In this document: piece by piece, positions 44,718 to 64,000 of the stretch | Position numbering within the stretch: position 1 is the first letter of the stretch | How the letters are laid out: each line of letters opens with the position of its first letter | Origin: Antennarius striatus | Lineage: Eukaryota; Chordata; Actinopteri; Lophiiformes; Antennariidae | Direction: 5' to 3' | NCBI RefSeq assembly: GCF_040054535.1 | Contig: NC_090785.1 | Span: 18,823,001 to 18,887,000, forward strand | Length of the DNA: 64,000 nucleotides | Notes under the pieces: model-generated | Databases searched by the model: none | Told to the model about the DNA's origin: nothing | What the model saw: the letters and a program-made list of their open reading frames with translations, nothing else | Made by a program: the position numbers and the translations under genes

Positions 44718-47700
44718 GTAGGAACTGTTTGAAAACGAGAGAAAGTCTTTGAGGGCTTTTCAATAATTGCATGAATGTTGTGAGGAAACTCGTGGCTGTG
44801 GTTTGCGTCCAATGTTGGAAGTTATGTGACGACTAAAGCCAACAATTGTTAGGTAAAGATTGTAGCCGTGAGCGGCATCATCGGAGCGCTGGGCAGCGGG
44901 GCTTGCGCCTGCACTTTCCCTTAGAGGGCTGGGCTAACAGCTAGCATAGGTTAGCCTCAGCTGCGAGAAGTTCAAAAACTTTCTGGAATGGAGGAAGAGG
45001 AGGAAGGGTGAAGGAAGTTTCGAGTAATTGCTGGACATGAAATGAAAGCACGTAATTATGTTTCAAAAAGAACGAATCATCAAACATGTTAGGAACAACT
45101 AATACATTCTAGCGATCGTTTATGAGGCGTTACTGTAAAAGTTTAAGCGGAATGTGTTGCGTTCTCCCAACCTTAGCTAAGCTAGTTAGCGAGCTATCGA
45201 GGGTTCATATACTGTACTAGCTCTGCTACATACCGATGTTAGCTAATGCCGCTACAATACTATGTCACTGTTATCGTTGTGAAATGAAGTTATAATGGCA
45301 TTATGAGTATTTTTACTTTCTGTTGGTTATTTGTGTTAAATTGGTTGCGTCTTTGAGGTGTCATTTCTCTGTGGGTGGGGGTGCGTAACGTTATAACTCA
45401 CTAAATCCTGTACTGTATCGTCTGCCCTCTGCATTTACCATTTTTTAAACATTTTAGACATTTTTACTCCGTTACATCGTGAAAGTTTTCAATGTATTGT
45501 GGTTTTTAGACATTGTTAAGAGAACACAAGTAAACCACAAACAAATTCAACTTAAGCGACATCCTCATTGCTAACAGACTACAGTATTTTTGTTGGCCAG
45601 TTTCAGAGCACATTTGAATGACTGTATTTTAGTTTATCACATTCAGACAGCCACATTTCTTTTCCATATTTGCAATGACTTGGGATGTGATGAAGAACTC
45701 CAGAAGAATATTGATTGTTAGTATTGTATCCCATGGATTCCATGACAAATAATGCAGGAACGTGTAAATCTAAAAACGCTCCTGAATATAGTCTCTTTTC
45801 ACCTTATTTCTTTTTACCTTTTAGGCATGTATGAATAGCAAGAATGTAGTCTTGTAATGTGTCAATCTGGAGATTGTTTTTAGGTTGAAATTTACACCAC
45901 GCAAAATATGTAGGTCAGACTCATTGTTGCAAAATCACATCACTTACATGCTCAGAAATTATGAAGGACCGCTGCAGATTTTTCTGTGAAACCGAGCAGA
46001 CACTTTATTTTATAGTTTCGGGTCATCTAGGCAGTTATCAGTGAAGCAAAGGTTTCTCCAAATTCCTCTCAAAAATGTGTCATGACTTATTTGACTCTCA
46101 TGTTCTTGATGGTGAAAAAGAACGAGATCTTAGTGTGATCTGTTAACCATTTATAGAAATAATAGCCTTCATCGGTGGGGTTGATATTCAAATGTGAATA
46201 AGCTGTTGCAGTTGTGTATTTTGACTAAACAAATCTAGTAAATGTTCAAGATACAGTGTGTTCTACTTGTGTCAGTGGCATTGACCATCGCCTTACATTG
46301 ATATTGTTGCTTATCTTCCTCACTGAACTGATGAATCACTGGTGATGCAGCTTAAAAACACTTAGCTGCATTACATATCTGACTGATCTGGTAATGTGGA
46401 AACAGCTGCTGGTATATCTTGATGTGTCGTTAAAAACTACAATATTACAGACTGTTTTCCAGTGGTTATGTCCTACTTTGAAAGGTTTCTTCCCACTTTC
46501 ATGTTCTTGTAGAACAATGAACAGTGTGCTGTTGGACAGCTGTGTGCTGGAAGGGAGGGACTGTGGCAGAGATAGGATGAGGGAGGAAGCTGCTCTTTGT
46601 GGTCACATCCTTTTTGACCTGGACTGATTCACAAGGCCCTGAACAGCTGCTGCTCCCGCTTTGACTGTTTGCTTGGGCTATACTGTGTAGGCAGAACCTG
46701 TCCACATCACCGGTCATTTCATCAAGAAGATGGGCTGAAAGTGAAAAGCACTCTACAAGATAAAAGTCACTTGTGGATACAGTCATTAAAGAAATATTGA
46801 TTCTACTTACATTTGGAATCCAAAGTTGTTTAAATAAAGTCACTCAATTGTAAGAATCGGGAAGTTGATGAGACAGTATTATGTCATGTTTTGTTTTATA
46901 GCATTAAACATTGTACATTATATTGATGCCAAATAGACATGTCTATAGATATTATCTAGAATGACATTTTAATTACTTAAAATCACGTATGAGCATGTGA
47001 CTAACTTTACAAAATACAGTTAATCAAATTGTGAGTCTTCATATTCAGTCTATTCTTATATCTTCTGGTGTTGTGCTCAAGCTGAGGGCAAAATTCACAT
47101 TCAAATTTTGGAAACTTAAGTCAGCAAATGTTAAGCGCTACAGACAGGGTCTGAAACTAACACCTGCCCACGAGCTAATGGTGTGTAAAATTTCTTTGTC
47201 TAGTCAATCGCAGAAGTTATTCATAATGTGGATGAGTAAGCCTTTGTACCAATGGTACATGAAAATGTGTTTTGGGATGTTTGTGTCCCTTAGACACAAT
47301 CCCACAGCAGTAGACAAGCGTCAAAAGAGAGCTGGCCTCTTTTTCCTTCCCTGCCTTTGATTGGCTCTGACCCTGACACACATCTCCACAGATCAGGGAG
47401 TATAGTTCAAATAGAAATTTTCAGCGGATTTATGCCGATTTCCATTCAAATCAATCAATTCTGTGAATTTTAGGGGGATGGGGAATTAGGTACCTTATTC
47501 TTATTATTAACAAACTGTCTCATCAATTCAATTTCAAAATGTGTTTTCCGAGAACTGTAAAATTTAATAACTTTATTGCATTTGTTCACAAATAGGAAAT
47601 TAGATGAATTTGAACAGATTGGATCAGTGAGAATACGCGTAGAATTTCACGGCAAGTATACCAGAAGTAATGACTGAACAAGGCAGTGCAGAAGTTGGCA

Positions 47701-49400
47701 GAACTTGCAGCAAAGACGTTGTCAAACTAGAAGTGCCAATGGTGAACTGTACATAATGTAAGTATGAAAGTGACCTATGGCAAAAAAACCTTCTTGAACT
47801 GAAGAGAGATGTAGTCTTCTCAGAAGCCTCTTTATAAGAACGAGTGCAAAGCATTGAACAAAAACGGTCACTGAATATATTTTAAAAATAATAAATTTAC
47901 TTCAAAAATGTGTTTGCTTATTTTAAGTCTCTGTATTTTGTTTTGCTCATCAAAAATTTCACTCTAAATTGGTTATAAATTACTGAAAATCTCTCAGATT
48001 GAGGGGTGCATAGCAGCACATTCCTAATCAGATAACAAGTGACATTCATAAACTTTTTATCACTCATTTTTGAGTAATGGTTTCAGCACATATCAACCTG
48101 ACTGCCCTCATGTCAGCAATATTTGATTCTCTTTTTCTTTTTTATGTAGCCATCTCAAAGTCATCGTCATTGGTTCAAAATTCATAGTTCAACTGAAATA
48201 ATATTTTCCTGTTGCCATCCCTGGTATGATCCAACAACAGACTCAGGGACCCATGCCTATTGTGACCATAGATTGTGTGTGTGTGTGTGTGTGTCTGTGT
48301 CTGTGTGTGTTTGTTTGTTTGTTTATTTACCCGCCCATTCATCCATCCATCCTGTTGAGTTAAATTCCTGAATTGTACCCGGGTCATGAATTAGTCAATA
48401 TATTGAAAACAAGTCTGCTTCAATTTTTCTCTGGGCTCATCTTTAAACGTATATTCAAAATAATACTTTATCTCAATTAAATATATGGAAATCAATGTAT
48501 ATGGAAGATGACATGCAATTTATTGTTTTGGCCAGTAAAAATATGTTTGCCGAGTGTTTTTTTTTTTTTAATCTACCAGTCCAGTATGTTGGTGCTTCAA
48601 AAAGTTAATTGTGGACCGTGGTTACAGATGTAGTTGATAGCTCTGGGCGGGCGGCGGAGGGGCGCATTCAGGCTTGTGTATTATGCAGCGACGTGCTGTG
48701 AGATTCACGGCGGTGAGACACCAATGTTAAAGTCAGTTCTAGGAGTAAAACTGCGTCATATTTGCCAGTAAATTAGCAGCCTGAGATTACAAACTAGTTA
48801 AAAAATTGTTAAGGACACACAGCAGCAAATAGCTGCACCTCACCTCTGACTGGACTACCGATTGATCGAAACAATATTTAATTAATAAATGAAGACGAAC
48901 GTCGGAGCTTAACTTTCTGCTTCGAATTTCAGATCAGGAAATAATCTGCTCTGTTCGCACTGACAGCACTCGTAATGAATTTAACCAGTTTTTAATGTCA
49001 GGTTTTTTAATATGCGTGTTGACTTCTTTCTAAGATGGCAAAGTGATCAAGTTTCCTTGGTGAGGCTCAGAATGTCTTATTGACATAACAATAGGGGCCA
49101 TTCAAAGGTAGTCAGGAAGTCATGAATGCAGTCATGACTGTCTGAGCAGCGCGGCTCTATCTAGTGGACGGATTGCGAAACTACAGCCGCTGCAGTTTAT
49201 CAAATAAAGTTATTCATTTTTATTGTGTGCGCCTTATAATCCGGTGCGCCTTATATATGAAATAATTTATAAAACAAACAAATTATTGAGGGTGCGCCTT
49301 ATAGTCCAGTGCGCCTTATAGTGCGGAAAATACTGTATATAATGCCATAGAAACATGGGTGTTGCTGATCTTGACATGTATCTGTTCCTTTATTTTGCAG
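44718..49400 (+). other. smad5 5' intron, about 4.7-5.1 kb
   Basis: The first part (44930-45250) carries GCTAGC/GTTAGC hexamers. An interrupted (GT)n lies at 48273-48310. A DNA-transposon-like segment with repeated GTGCGCCTTATA blocks lies at about 49130-49340. The remainder shows no gene. Confidence 0.7.
49130..49340. repeat. MITE-like repeat with GCGCCTTATA blocks
   Basis: GTGCGCCTTATAATCCGGTG, GCGCCTTATATATG, GTGCGCCTTATAGTCCAGTG and GCGCCTTATAGTGCGG occur within 120 bp, ending near GGAAAATACTGTATA. This is a known type of dispersed fish repeat. It has no coding sequence. Confidence 0.5.
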
Positions 49401-57680
<8,280 letters not shown>

Positions 57681-57710
57681 ATGAAGTCTTTCAATCCAAC
57701 TTTATTACGA

Positions 57711-57716
57711 TCCACC
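57711..57716 (-). terminator. Poly(A) signal for dnai4
   Basis: AATAAA on the - strand (TTTATT on +), 378 nt after the dnai4 stop codon. Confidence 0.5.
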
Positions 57717-58093
57717 AATATTCAGTGAATGTTCTGACACATCTGCTCAAATATACAACTTACTTGTTTACACATTTCATACTTCATCTCTTTTATTTAG
57801 CCATACCACTTCCTCTTAGAAGCTAGAAGTCTGCATGACTCTCTTTACCAGTTTTATCTGTTGTTTTGTTTTGTCAGCAAGAAATATTACAATAATTACA
57901 CACATAAAATATAAAATTCTGGATACTTCAGTTTCTTCAACTATCAAAAATTACAGTAACAGGCCACAATAAACCAACCATCAATGATTCACAAGCAAAA
58001 ACCGTTTTGACAGAATACAGTATCAGAAACTACTTTTTAAAAATTCACAAAGCAGCCTTTGAGGGTGAAAGGTGAACGGAATTTGGAAAATTC

Positions 58094-61000
58094 CTAGGCA
58101 ATGATGTCTTCCAAAGTCTCCATCTGCAAGAAAAAGGAAGGGCGACAGTTCAACTCACCCATGTACAGTGTACTAAATGTTAACTGAACACTAGTACACA
58201 ATATTCTTGCAACTGTAGTACTATTCCTGTAGTAATAAAAATTCCAAAGTCTGGTGAGAATCTATGTCATATCTTTGCTTGTCAGGATCTTCATGACAAC
58301 CACAACTAGTGTATAAACTGATTTCACTTTGAGCATTCTGCAGACTGAAATCACTGGAATATCAAGTCCATTCACAGGAAATGTCCCGTGTCATGCATGT
58401 GACCCCCGCTGTGCTCTGCTGTAAATTAACTTGTGTGCTCAGAAATACTCGATTTAAAAAAAACACAAACAATGATAATAAATGGACCGGTTAGCAAAGA
58501 GAGACATATCTACAGAATTTTAATATCCCACAGTTACAACATGAGCAGCCTCACTTTACCTGTGGGCCTTCTCCCAGATCGACATTCTTGAAATGGTAGA
58601 CAGTCACTATCCCATCGCTGTCCCCGACTAAGACGCAGTCTGTCCCCCCAGCAAAAAGCAAGGACGTCATTGTCACACCCGGCGCAGGACGGGCCACGAG
58701 GATGGGGTCCCTGCTGTAGAGATGAGTACAGAGGATTGTATCCAGCTCTCATCTCATCGAAACAATACATGAATGTTCATCTGACTCACGTGCTTGACCT
58801 CAGGTCCCAGATCTCCAACTGTTGTTGATTAATGGCTGCAAATATTGTGGGCCACTTTGGGGACCACCTGGCAGCAAGAACAACCGACTGGGTCGATGTG
58901 AAGCTCATCAGAGGTGTCAAGCGGTCCTGCTTCCACAACTCGATGGTCCGGTCAGAGCAGCTCAAGAATGCATCAGAGCAGAACGGAGACCATTCAACGT
59001 GGTTCACGGAGCTCTGAGGGAGGACAGGACGTGATGAGGAGGGAAGACCAATGACAGTTAACCAACAAACTCCAAGCACATGTAGACATCTGCTGGAATG
59101 CTTTGACTTTTACTGTGTATGCATTCTATGCATTTCCAGTCATCAAAGGCCTGTTCATAGTTTTCAGAGAAACTTACAAACTGTCTCTCGTAAGTGCTGT
59201 AAGTGTCAGCGACGAGGGAGCCCTGGTGGATGGAGCCCAGCCACGTCCCCACCAGATACATGTTTGAATCCTGCAGGATGACAAACACACTAAGATGAGA
59301 ACAGCTTCAGGTCAGAGGAACATGCCACCTAAAATCACCATCTTAAAATCCTAAATAAGGTATTGACAGCCTGCATGATGAAATGTGATATTCTCTTCTG
59401 CATAAATAGGTTGGTTGGTTTTTTTTTTACTTACTGCTGGGTGGAGGTCAAAACAACATATCCGGGTCCCTGCTGATAGAGGATTTTTTTTCTCATTGTT
59501 TCCTACAGCCTTTACCGTTTCATGTGGCCTCCAACGAAGATCCATCATATCTAAAATCATGATTTCAAGTGTTAAAGATATTGTGATTTTTGCATTAGAT
59601 CTCTGCTGCAGCATTGCTGTGAGAAGTATGTAATGAGTTTCTACAGTATGTACTGATTAGGTCTTTCTAAGTGCCTTAAAGACATAAAATAAACTATTAT
59701 CATTAATTTAGAAAATCACTGGACAAAAGATGACATTGTGCGATAGACATAAGCTCTGTTTTCTTGTCTGCTCAGCTGAGAGCATTTTTGGGCTAAATTA
59801 TCTCAGAAAATTTTAAATGTTGTTGACAGATCTTTTTGTAATGGCAGTCAATAAATTTTTTTTAAAAATGCAAAAACAAAACACAAGAACATTGTTCTGT
59901 GACACTTCATCATCACTTGTTAAACTTTCATGAGGTGAACACCACATCCAGATTTCTGCACCTTTGTACTGAAGACCTTTACTGCTAAAGAGCCACTTGG
60001 CAATTATGCCATCTGCTGCCACAGAAATGAAACATTCCACATGTTCCCTTTGAGCCGCTGGTGATGAACTTGCTGGTGTGGTCCAGCCGACCCGCCACAC
60101 TGGATCGATATGCTTCTTCAGACACGTTCTACAAGGAAATGACAGTTTGTCCTGTGGTAATTCTTTTGTGATCAGAGCGTTTATGCGTACACTCGACCAT
60201 CGTCACCTGTTGTTGGGGACAAAGGCCTCTTCCTCACTCCTGATGTTGCAGGCGGCCACAGGGCCGTCAAACATCCCTACAGCCAGCAGATCCGGGTCGG
60301 TGGATGAAAATTCCAATGATGTCACACTACTCCGACAGTGGAAGACTTTCATTGGCCACTGCACAAGGGACGCAAATAGAGCCGCTGTCAGCCCCAAATG
60401 ATCCACATTGATAAACTGACTAGATTAATAGTGTAAATATACATGACATTCATGATCATACATGTGCAGCAGCTGCATTGAGCTACCATGGAAACCACAG
60501 GAGTAACCATTAAAGTAGAGAAAAGGTAGATGGAGGCTGAAAAGACACAAACATAAAATGCATAGCCTTACTATTTGGTTGTCAAGGGACCAGCAGCAGA
60601 TCTTAAATGGTGGTGGGCCATTCAAACCACCGTATCCGACTGCCAGGATACCCTCAGAGAACACAGGGGATAAGGAGTCAGGGTTAGTGTTGGGATTAAA
60701 CCCACAAAAAGAGGCATCCATTCAAATTACTAAACAAATACAGTAGTGGTAACAGTGGAACCATTAAAAATAAATGTTTTTCAGTTAGGTGGTATTATGG
60801 GCAACAAAACCAATATTTTGATTATCATTTTTTTACCAATAATTTCACAATAAGTGCTTTACACAGTCTAGGTATGGTCATTCAATAATGGTTAAGCTAC
60901 AGATAAGCAAAAATGAAATACAACAGGGCTCTACATTGCGACCATTTTGGTCTCATATGCGCCCAAATTTTTATCAGTGCGACTATTACATATATTTGGG

Positions 61001-63918
61001 AGCACCGGTGCGACTAGGGGGAAAATCTGGTGCGCCTTTTTTCCCTCTTCTGTCGCTCTTTCTCTCTCCATAGAGCAGGGGTCACCAAATGACGGACCGC
61101 GGTCCGGATCCGGACCACGCGATGGTTCTGTCCGGACCCGTGAACACTCCATGATAAATTCACGACAGTAGATTTTCTTGGCGCATTTTTACTTGCAGTT
61201 CGCGGCTACAGACGGCGGGCGCGGCTCCTCCAGTTAATACGGTAATAGCTGCGCTGGAATTTTGTTATTTGTGGGTGGTCCTGGAACGCGAGTAAGGAGG
61301 GAACACTGTATTCAGGATTCCCCGCCTAGGGTACATTTCATTTATGATGATAGGAAGAAGTTGTTAAGAGTTATTCTGTCAATTACAATTCTAGTTAGGA
61401 AAGTTTAACTTTCAAACCATGTTGACCATGTCAGGAATGCGGGTTACTAGGACTCAACGTTAACATGTGTGTTGTTACAGTCAGAATAAATCTGGAAGAT
61501 GGAGGCTACTCTACTGCTTAGGTGTTCTGTACTTTTATATTTGATATCTAACAATGTTTTATATACTATAATACAATCATAATAAAATATTTTATGAGGG
61601 TAATTAAACCCTTTTTTAACACTAAAAAAATGAAATTAAATGATAATCCAAGATGATGCAAAGGGATTAGGGTGTGTAGAATCTGCTGTGCTGTGGACAG
61701 CAGCAGTTGGTTCGGGTGTTTTTTGGCTTGCGGTACCTACTGGGTTCTGCTTGTTCAAGGCCATGCTGGTAATGATGGATTTATTGGTGAGGCTGCAGCT
61801 GAAAGTCCACAGACATTCAAGGATTGGAGATGAAGAGCTCTCCTCAATCTTCTTGCTCATGTCCCCCGTCATGGGCTTTATCATGCTGCTGGAATCTTAC
61901 ATAAATCACAATTCAGTCCAACACTCCTCCATTTACGACCGACCACGTTCTGTCATGGAACTGTGCAACCAACCAAGTGATGGGATTAAATGAGTTTACC
62001 TTACCTTCCATCTACTTGTCCCACTTATTGGGGAACAAGCGGGGGATGAAAGGGAGAGAGACCCCACGCTGACACAGGGGAACATACAAACTCCACACAG
62101 AACAGGACTCGAACCCCGAACCGTCTGGCTGTGAGGCGACATGTGTAATAATAATACGAAATGAACTTACGATTTAACTCTTGCCTTTTTCCACAGCGAT
62201 GCACTCCTGATGATCTTTATGTTCTCTCAAACAAAGTGTGTTTAGATAATATTGGTCTTTATGGCTTTGATGGCTTTTATGCTGTTGTTTTGTTTTTACT
62301 TATCATTTTTCTTTTTTTTAAACAACAAAAAATAAAATAAAATACAAAACATACAAAGCATATAACATAAAGTAACCCTGGACATTAGATATAGACCACT
62401 TTTTTAAACATGTTTTATCGTTCAATTAACACCCAAATATTTTTAAGACAATTCCAACTCCAGTTAAATATGTCTGTCTTCAGGTGGAGTCTTGCAGTCA
62501 TCTATTCTATCGTGCAAACTTGTTTTACTTACTTCCAGTGCGTAGTTATCATCTTCTTGGCAATCAATGATAGACTCTGCAACATGTAGCCCCGATCGCG
62601 TCGTACATCTCTCCAGGGATAATACCCAGCAACAACTTAGGATCTGGACTAATGGTCAATTTTCTTTAATGCTCAAAGTATTTTGGGAGGTATCAGCCAT
62701 GAGTGTTTTGTATACATGTGAGACATGTTATTAGTAGGAAGACCTTTTTCTGTATGGTAATAAAATATTATTTCAATAGAGTGTGAGTTTTACAAATTAT
62801 TTCTTTTTCTTTGTGGCTCATAATATAGTGTCATATTTGAAAGTATTTATACAAGTCATTCAACGGATGTGTAAATTTTTCCTGTAATTGATAAAAACTT
62901 AATTTCCGTTCCACCAAATGAGTAATTAATAGTGACAAGTCCCTTATCAGCCCATTTTTGAAAACCACTGTCAAACACAGATGGAGGAAACTGGGTTGCC
63001 TGAAATCATCATGGCTCTTGAGATTGATTCAGGGCCTCTGAACATTTTTTGTCCACAGACAAAGTTATTTTCCACTCATTTTCTATTTTGAATTTATTGA
63101 TATTTCATATCTATCTATATTCGGCAAAGGCAGCATTGCCAATGCTATATCCTTACTTATACTGTGTTCTTCATCCACCCTGTTTCCTCATCCTTTGTAA
63201 CCCATGCCACTATTGCAGTTAGCTTAACCATCCGGTAGTATTTTTTATATAGGGCAGGTCCACCGTCCCCCTTTTTTTCTTTTCCGTCTCATGTGGGCTC
63301 CCATTTTATCCATCAGATTTCAGAAGTGATAAAGATATTATGATTTTTGCATTAGAACTCTGATGCAGCGTTAAATGTATGTATTGAGTGTTAAAACCAG
63401 ATTTAGTCTTTCTAAATGCCTTAAAGACAAATATTTAACCATCATCACTTATTTAGAAATGATGTTGTGTGATGGAAAGAAAGAAGAAAGAAAGACGAAA
63501 TTAACGAAACACACTTTATTGTTTGCCTTGGGGAAATTGTCATTGTTATACAATGTTATAAATAGTTATACAAATACAGTTTTTTGAATTTGAATTTGTC
63601 ACTCATGGTTGAGTATATTGTGAAACATGCCTGTATGTTTTTTACAGTTCTCTGAAACAAACACACAAACAAGGGGCCTGTAGGCATGCAGTATATATAA
63701 AATGGGAGGTAGAGTGTCAGGCAGCTCCATCGTGGTGCACCCCAAATGAGCAGTTTGTAGAGGGGGGTGGTGCCTTGCTCATGGGCACCTAGGCAGTTTT
63801 GAGTTGTTCAGCAGGATGATCCTCTCCATTATTGTTAAGTTTTTTTGGAATGACTCTAACATCATGATGCGCTGGAGCTCAGGTGTTTCCATTTCAATCA
63901 ACGAAGTAATGGGGACAC
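58094..63918 (-). CDS. dnai4: Dynein axonemal intermediate chain 4 (WDR78), partial
   Basis: WD-repeat intermediate chain needed for axonemal dynein assembly or function in motile cilia. - strand exons in order: 63918-63789 (candidate), 61885-61741, 60652-60572, 60358-60207, 60128-59962, 59550-59435, 59270-59178, 59013-58790, 58713-58560, 58123-58094. All phases agree, including the candidate exon. Diagnostic blocks are LECLWTFSC...ITSMALNKQNP, GILAVGYGG, CCWSLDNQI, DLLAVGMFDG, FISVAADGIIAKW, MYLVGTWLGSIH, VEWSPFCSDAFLSCS, FAAINQQQLEIWDLR and DCVLVGDSDGIVTVYHF. These line up with the WD domain of human DNAI4. The 5' half lies beyond the right edge. The WD domain is slightly short: about 3-4 residues are absent at the 59178/59013 junction. 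The candidate exon (TPELQ...KNLTIMERIILLNN) resembles the segment before the WD domain. Confidence 0.85.
60653..61740 (-). other. dnai4 intron with DNA-transposon remnants
   Basis: It contains hAT-like sequences (CTCTACATTGCGACCATTTT near 60931, AGCAGGGGTCACCAAATGAC near 61074) and a second copy of the GGTGGTCCTGGAAC/GAACACTGTA element end (61253-61312). Confidence 0.5.
61253..61312. repeat. DNA-transposon end, copy 2
   Basis: GCTGGAATTTTGTTATTTGT, GGGTGGTCCTGGAACGCGAG and AGGGAACACTGTA follow the same order as 1920-1998. The matching structure marks a dispersed element. Confidence 0.5.
61999..62150 (-). repeat. tRNA-head SINE-like element, copy 3 (reverse)
   Basis: The reverse strand reads GTCGCCTCACAGCCAGACGG, TTCGGGGTTCGAGTCCTGTT and GTGGAGTTTGTATGTTCCCC. 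This is the head half of the SINE family seen at 31385, including a B-box-like GGTTCGAGTCC. Confidence 0.65.
63283..63480 (-). pseudogene. Relic duplicate of dnai4 exon 59435-59550 and its flank
   Basis: The segment aligns with 59513-59750 over about 200 bp. Shared blocks include TCATGTGG, TTAAAGATATT/ATAAAGATATT, TGATTTTTGCATTAGA, CTTTCTAA and GCCTTAAAGACA. The exon copy has lost its reading frame. It lies in the intron upstream of exon 61885-61741. Confidence 0.7.
63500..63800. repeat. Dispersed fish repeat upstream in dnai4 intron
   Basis: CACTTTATTGTTTGCCTTGG, GGGAAATTGTCATTGTTATA and later GGTGGTGCCTTGCTCATGGG and CACCTAGG match a frequent fish repeat pattern. Its edge touches the donor of the candidate dnai4 exon at 63789. 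Confidence 0.5.
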
Positions 63919-64000
63919 CTGAAGAAATGAAAAATGTTATTGAAAACCTACACTGAATAAAGGGTACAAAATCTTTGACAGGTCTGACAGAGTATATTTG

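Noticed and set aside
60425-60721. Open frame with ATG at 60721 as a start for the WD-repeat gene
   Set aside because: A better acceptor (TTCTCTGAG before 60652) joins exon 61885-61741 and restores the DNAI4-type sequence, so the upstream codons are intronic.

Overview
This window is vertebrate nuclear DNA, most likely from a ray-finned (probably percomorph) fish. The genes are intron-rich with GT-AG introns. Long (CA)n/(GT)n, (TA)n and (ATTC)n microsatellites are frequent. The interspersed repeats are of teleost type: Tc1-like, Ty3/gypsy and non-LTR relics, SINE-like elements and MITEs. The six proteins are closest to human ZDHHC2, CNOT7, CFAP100/CCDC38, AP1AR, SMAD5 and DNAI4 (WDR78), compared from memory. 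No bacterial feature, CRISPR array, rRNA or tRNA was seen.

Layout. 1-5640 is intergenic and repeat-rich, with a decayed Ty3/gypsy pol at about 2590-4560. zdhhc2 runs + from 6166 to 17729 (12 coding exons, 366 aa) and converges on cnot7, which runs - from 22602 to 20503 (6 coding exons, 286 aa). A cilia gene of the DUF4200 family, probably cfap100, runs + from 25762 to 30413 (12 coding exons, 518 aa). ap1ar runs + from 32097 to 37228 (10 coding exons, 299 aa). 39.1-44.2 kb is intergenic with SINEs and a Tc1 relic. smad5 runs + from 49898 to 55720 (6 coding exons, 476 aa), with 5' non-coding exons near 44.2-44.7 kb. dnai4 runs - from beyond the right edge down to 58094; its WD-repeat half is inside the window. 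Exon joins were checked by hand: every splice phase agrees and each protein reads through without a stop.

Functionally the genes are a mixed neighbourhood: protein S-acylation (zdhhc2), mRNA deadenylation (cnot7), AP-1/kinesin vesicle transport (ap1ar), BMP signalling (smad5) and motile-cilium dynein (cfap100, dnai4). The zdhhc2-cnot7 adjacency is the same as on human 8p22. The two cilia genes are not neighbours. A perfect RFX X-box lies about 80 bp upstream of a likely cfap100 first-exon donor.

I did not find a clearly novel molecular system. The best leads are the X-box; GCTAGC/GTTAGC clusters at the start of intron 1 in three genes; a 131-nt (GT)n tract that abuts a zdhhc2 splice acceptor; a GT/CA fold-back next to the zdhhc2 start; a relic duplicate of a dnai4 exon and a repeat-adjacent dnai4 splice donor; and a glycine/serine insert in the SMAD5 linker.
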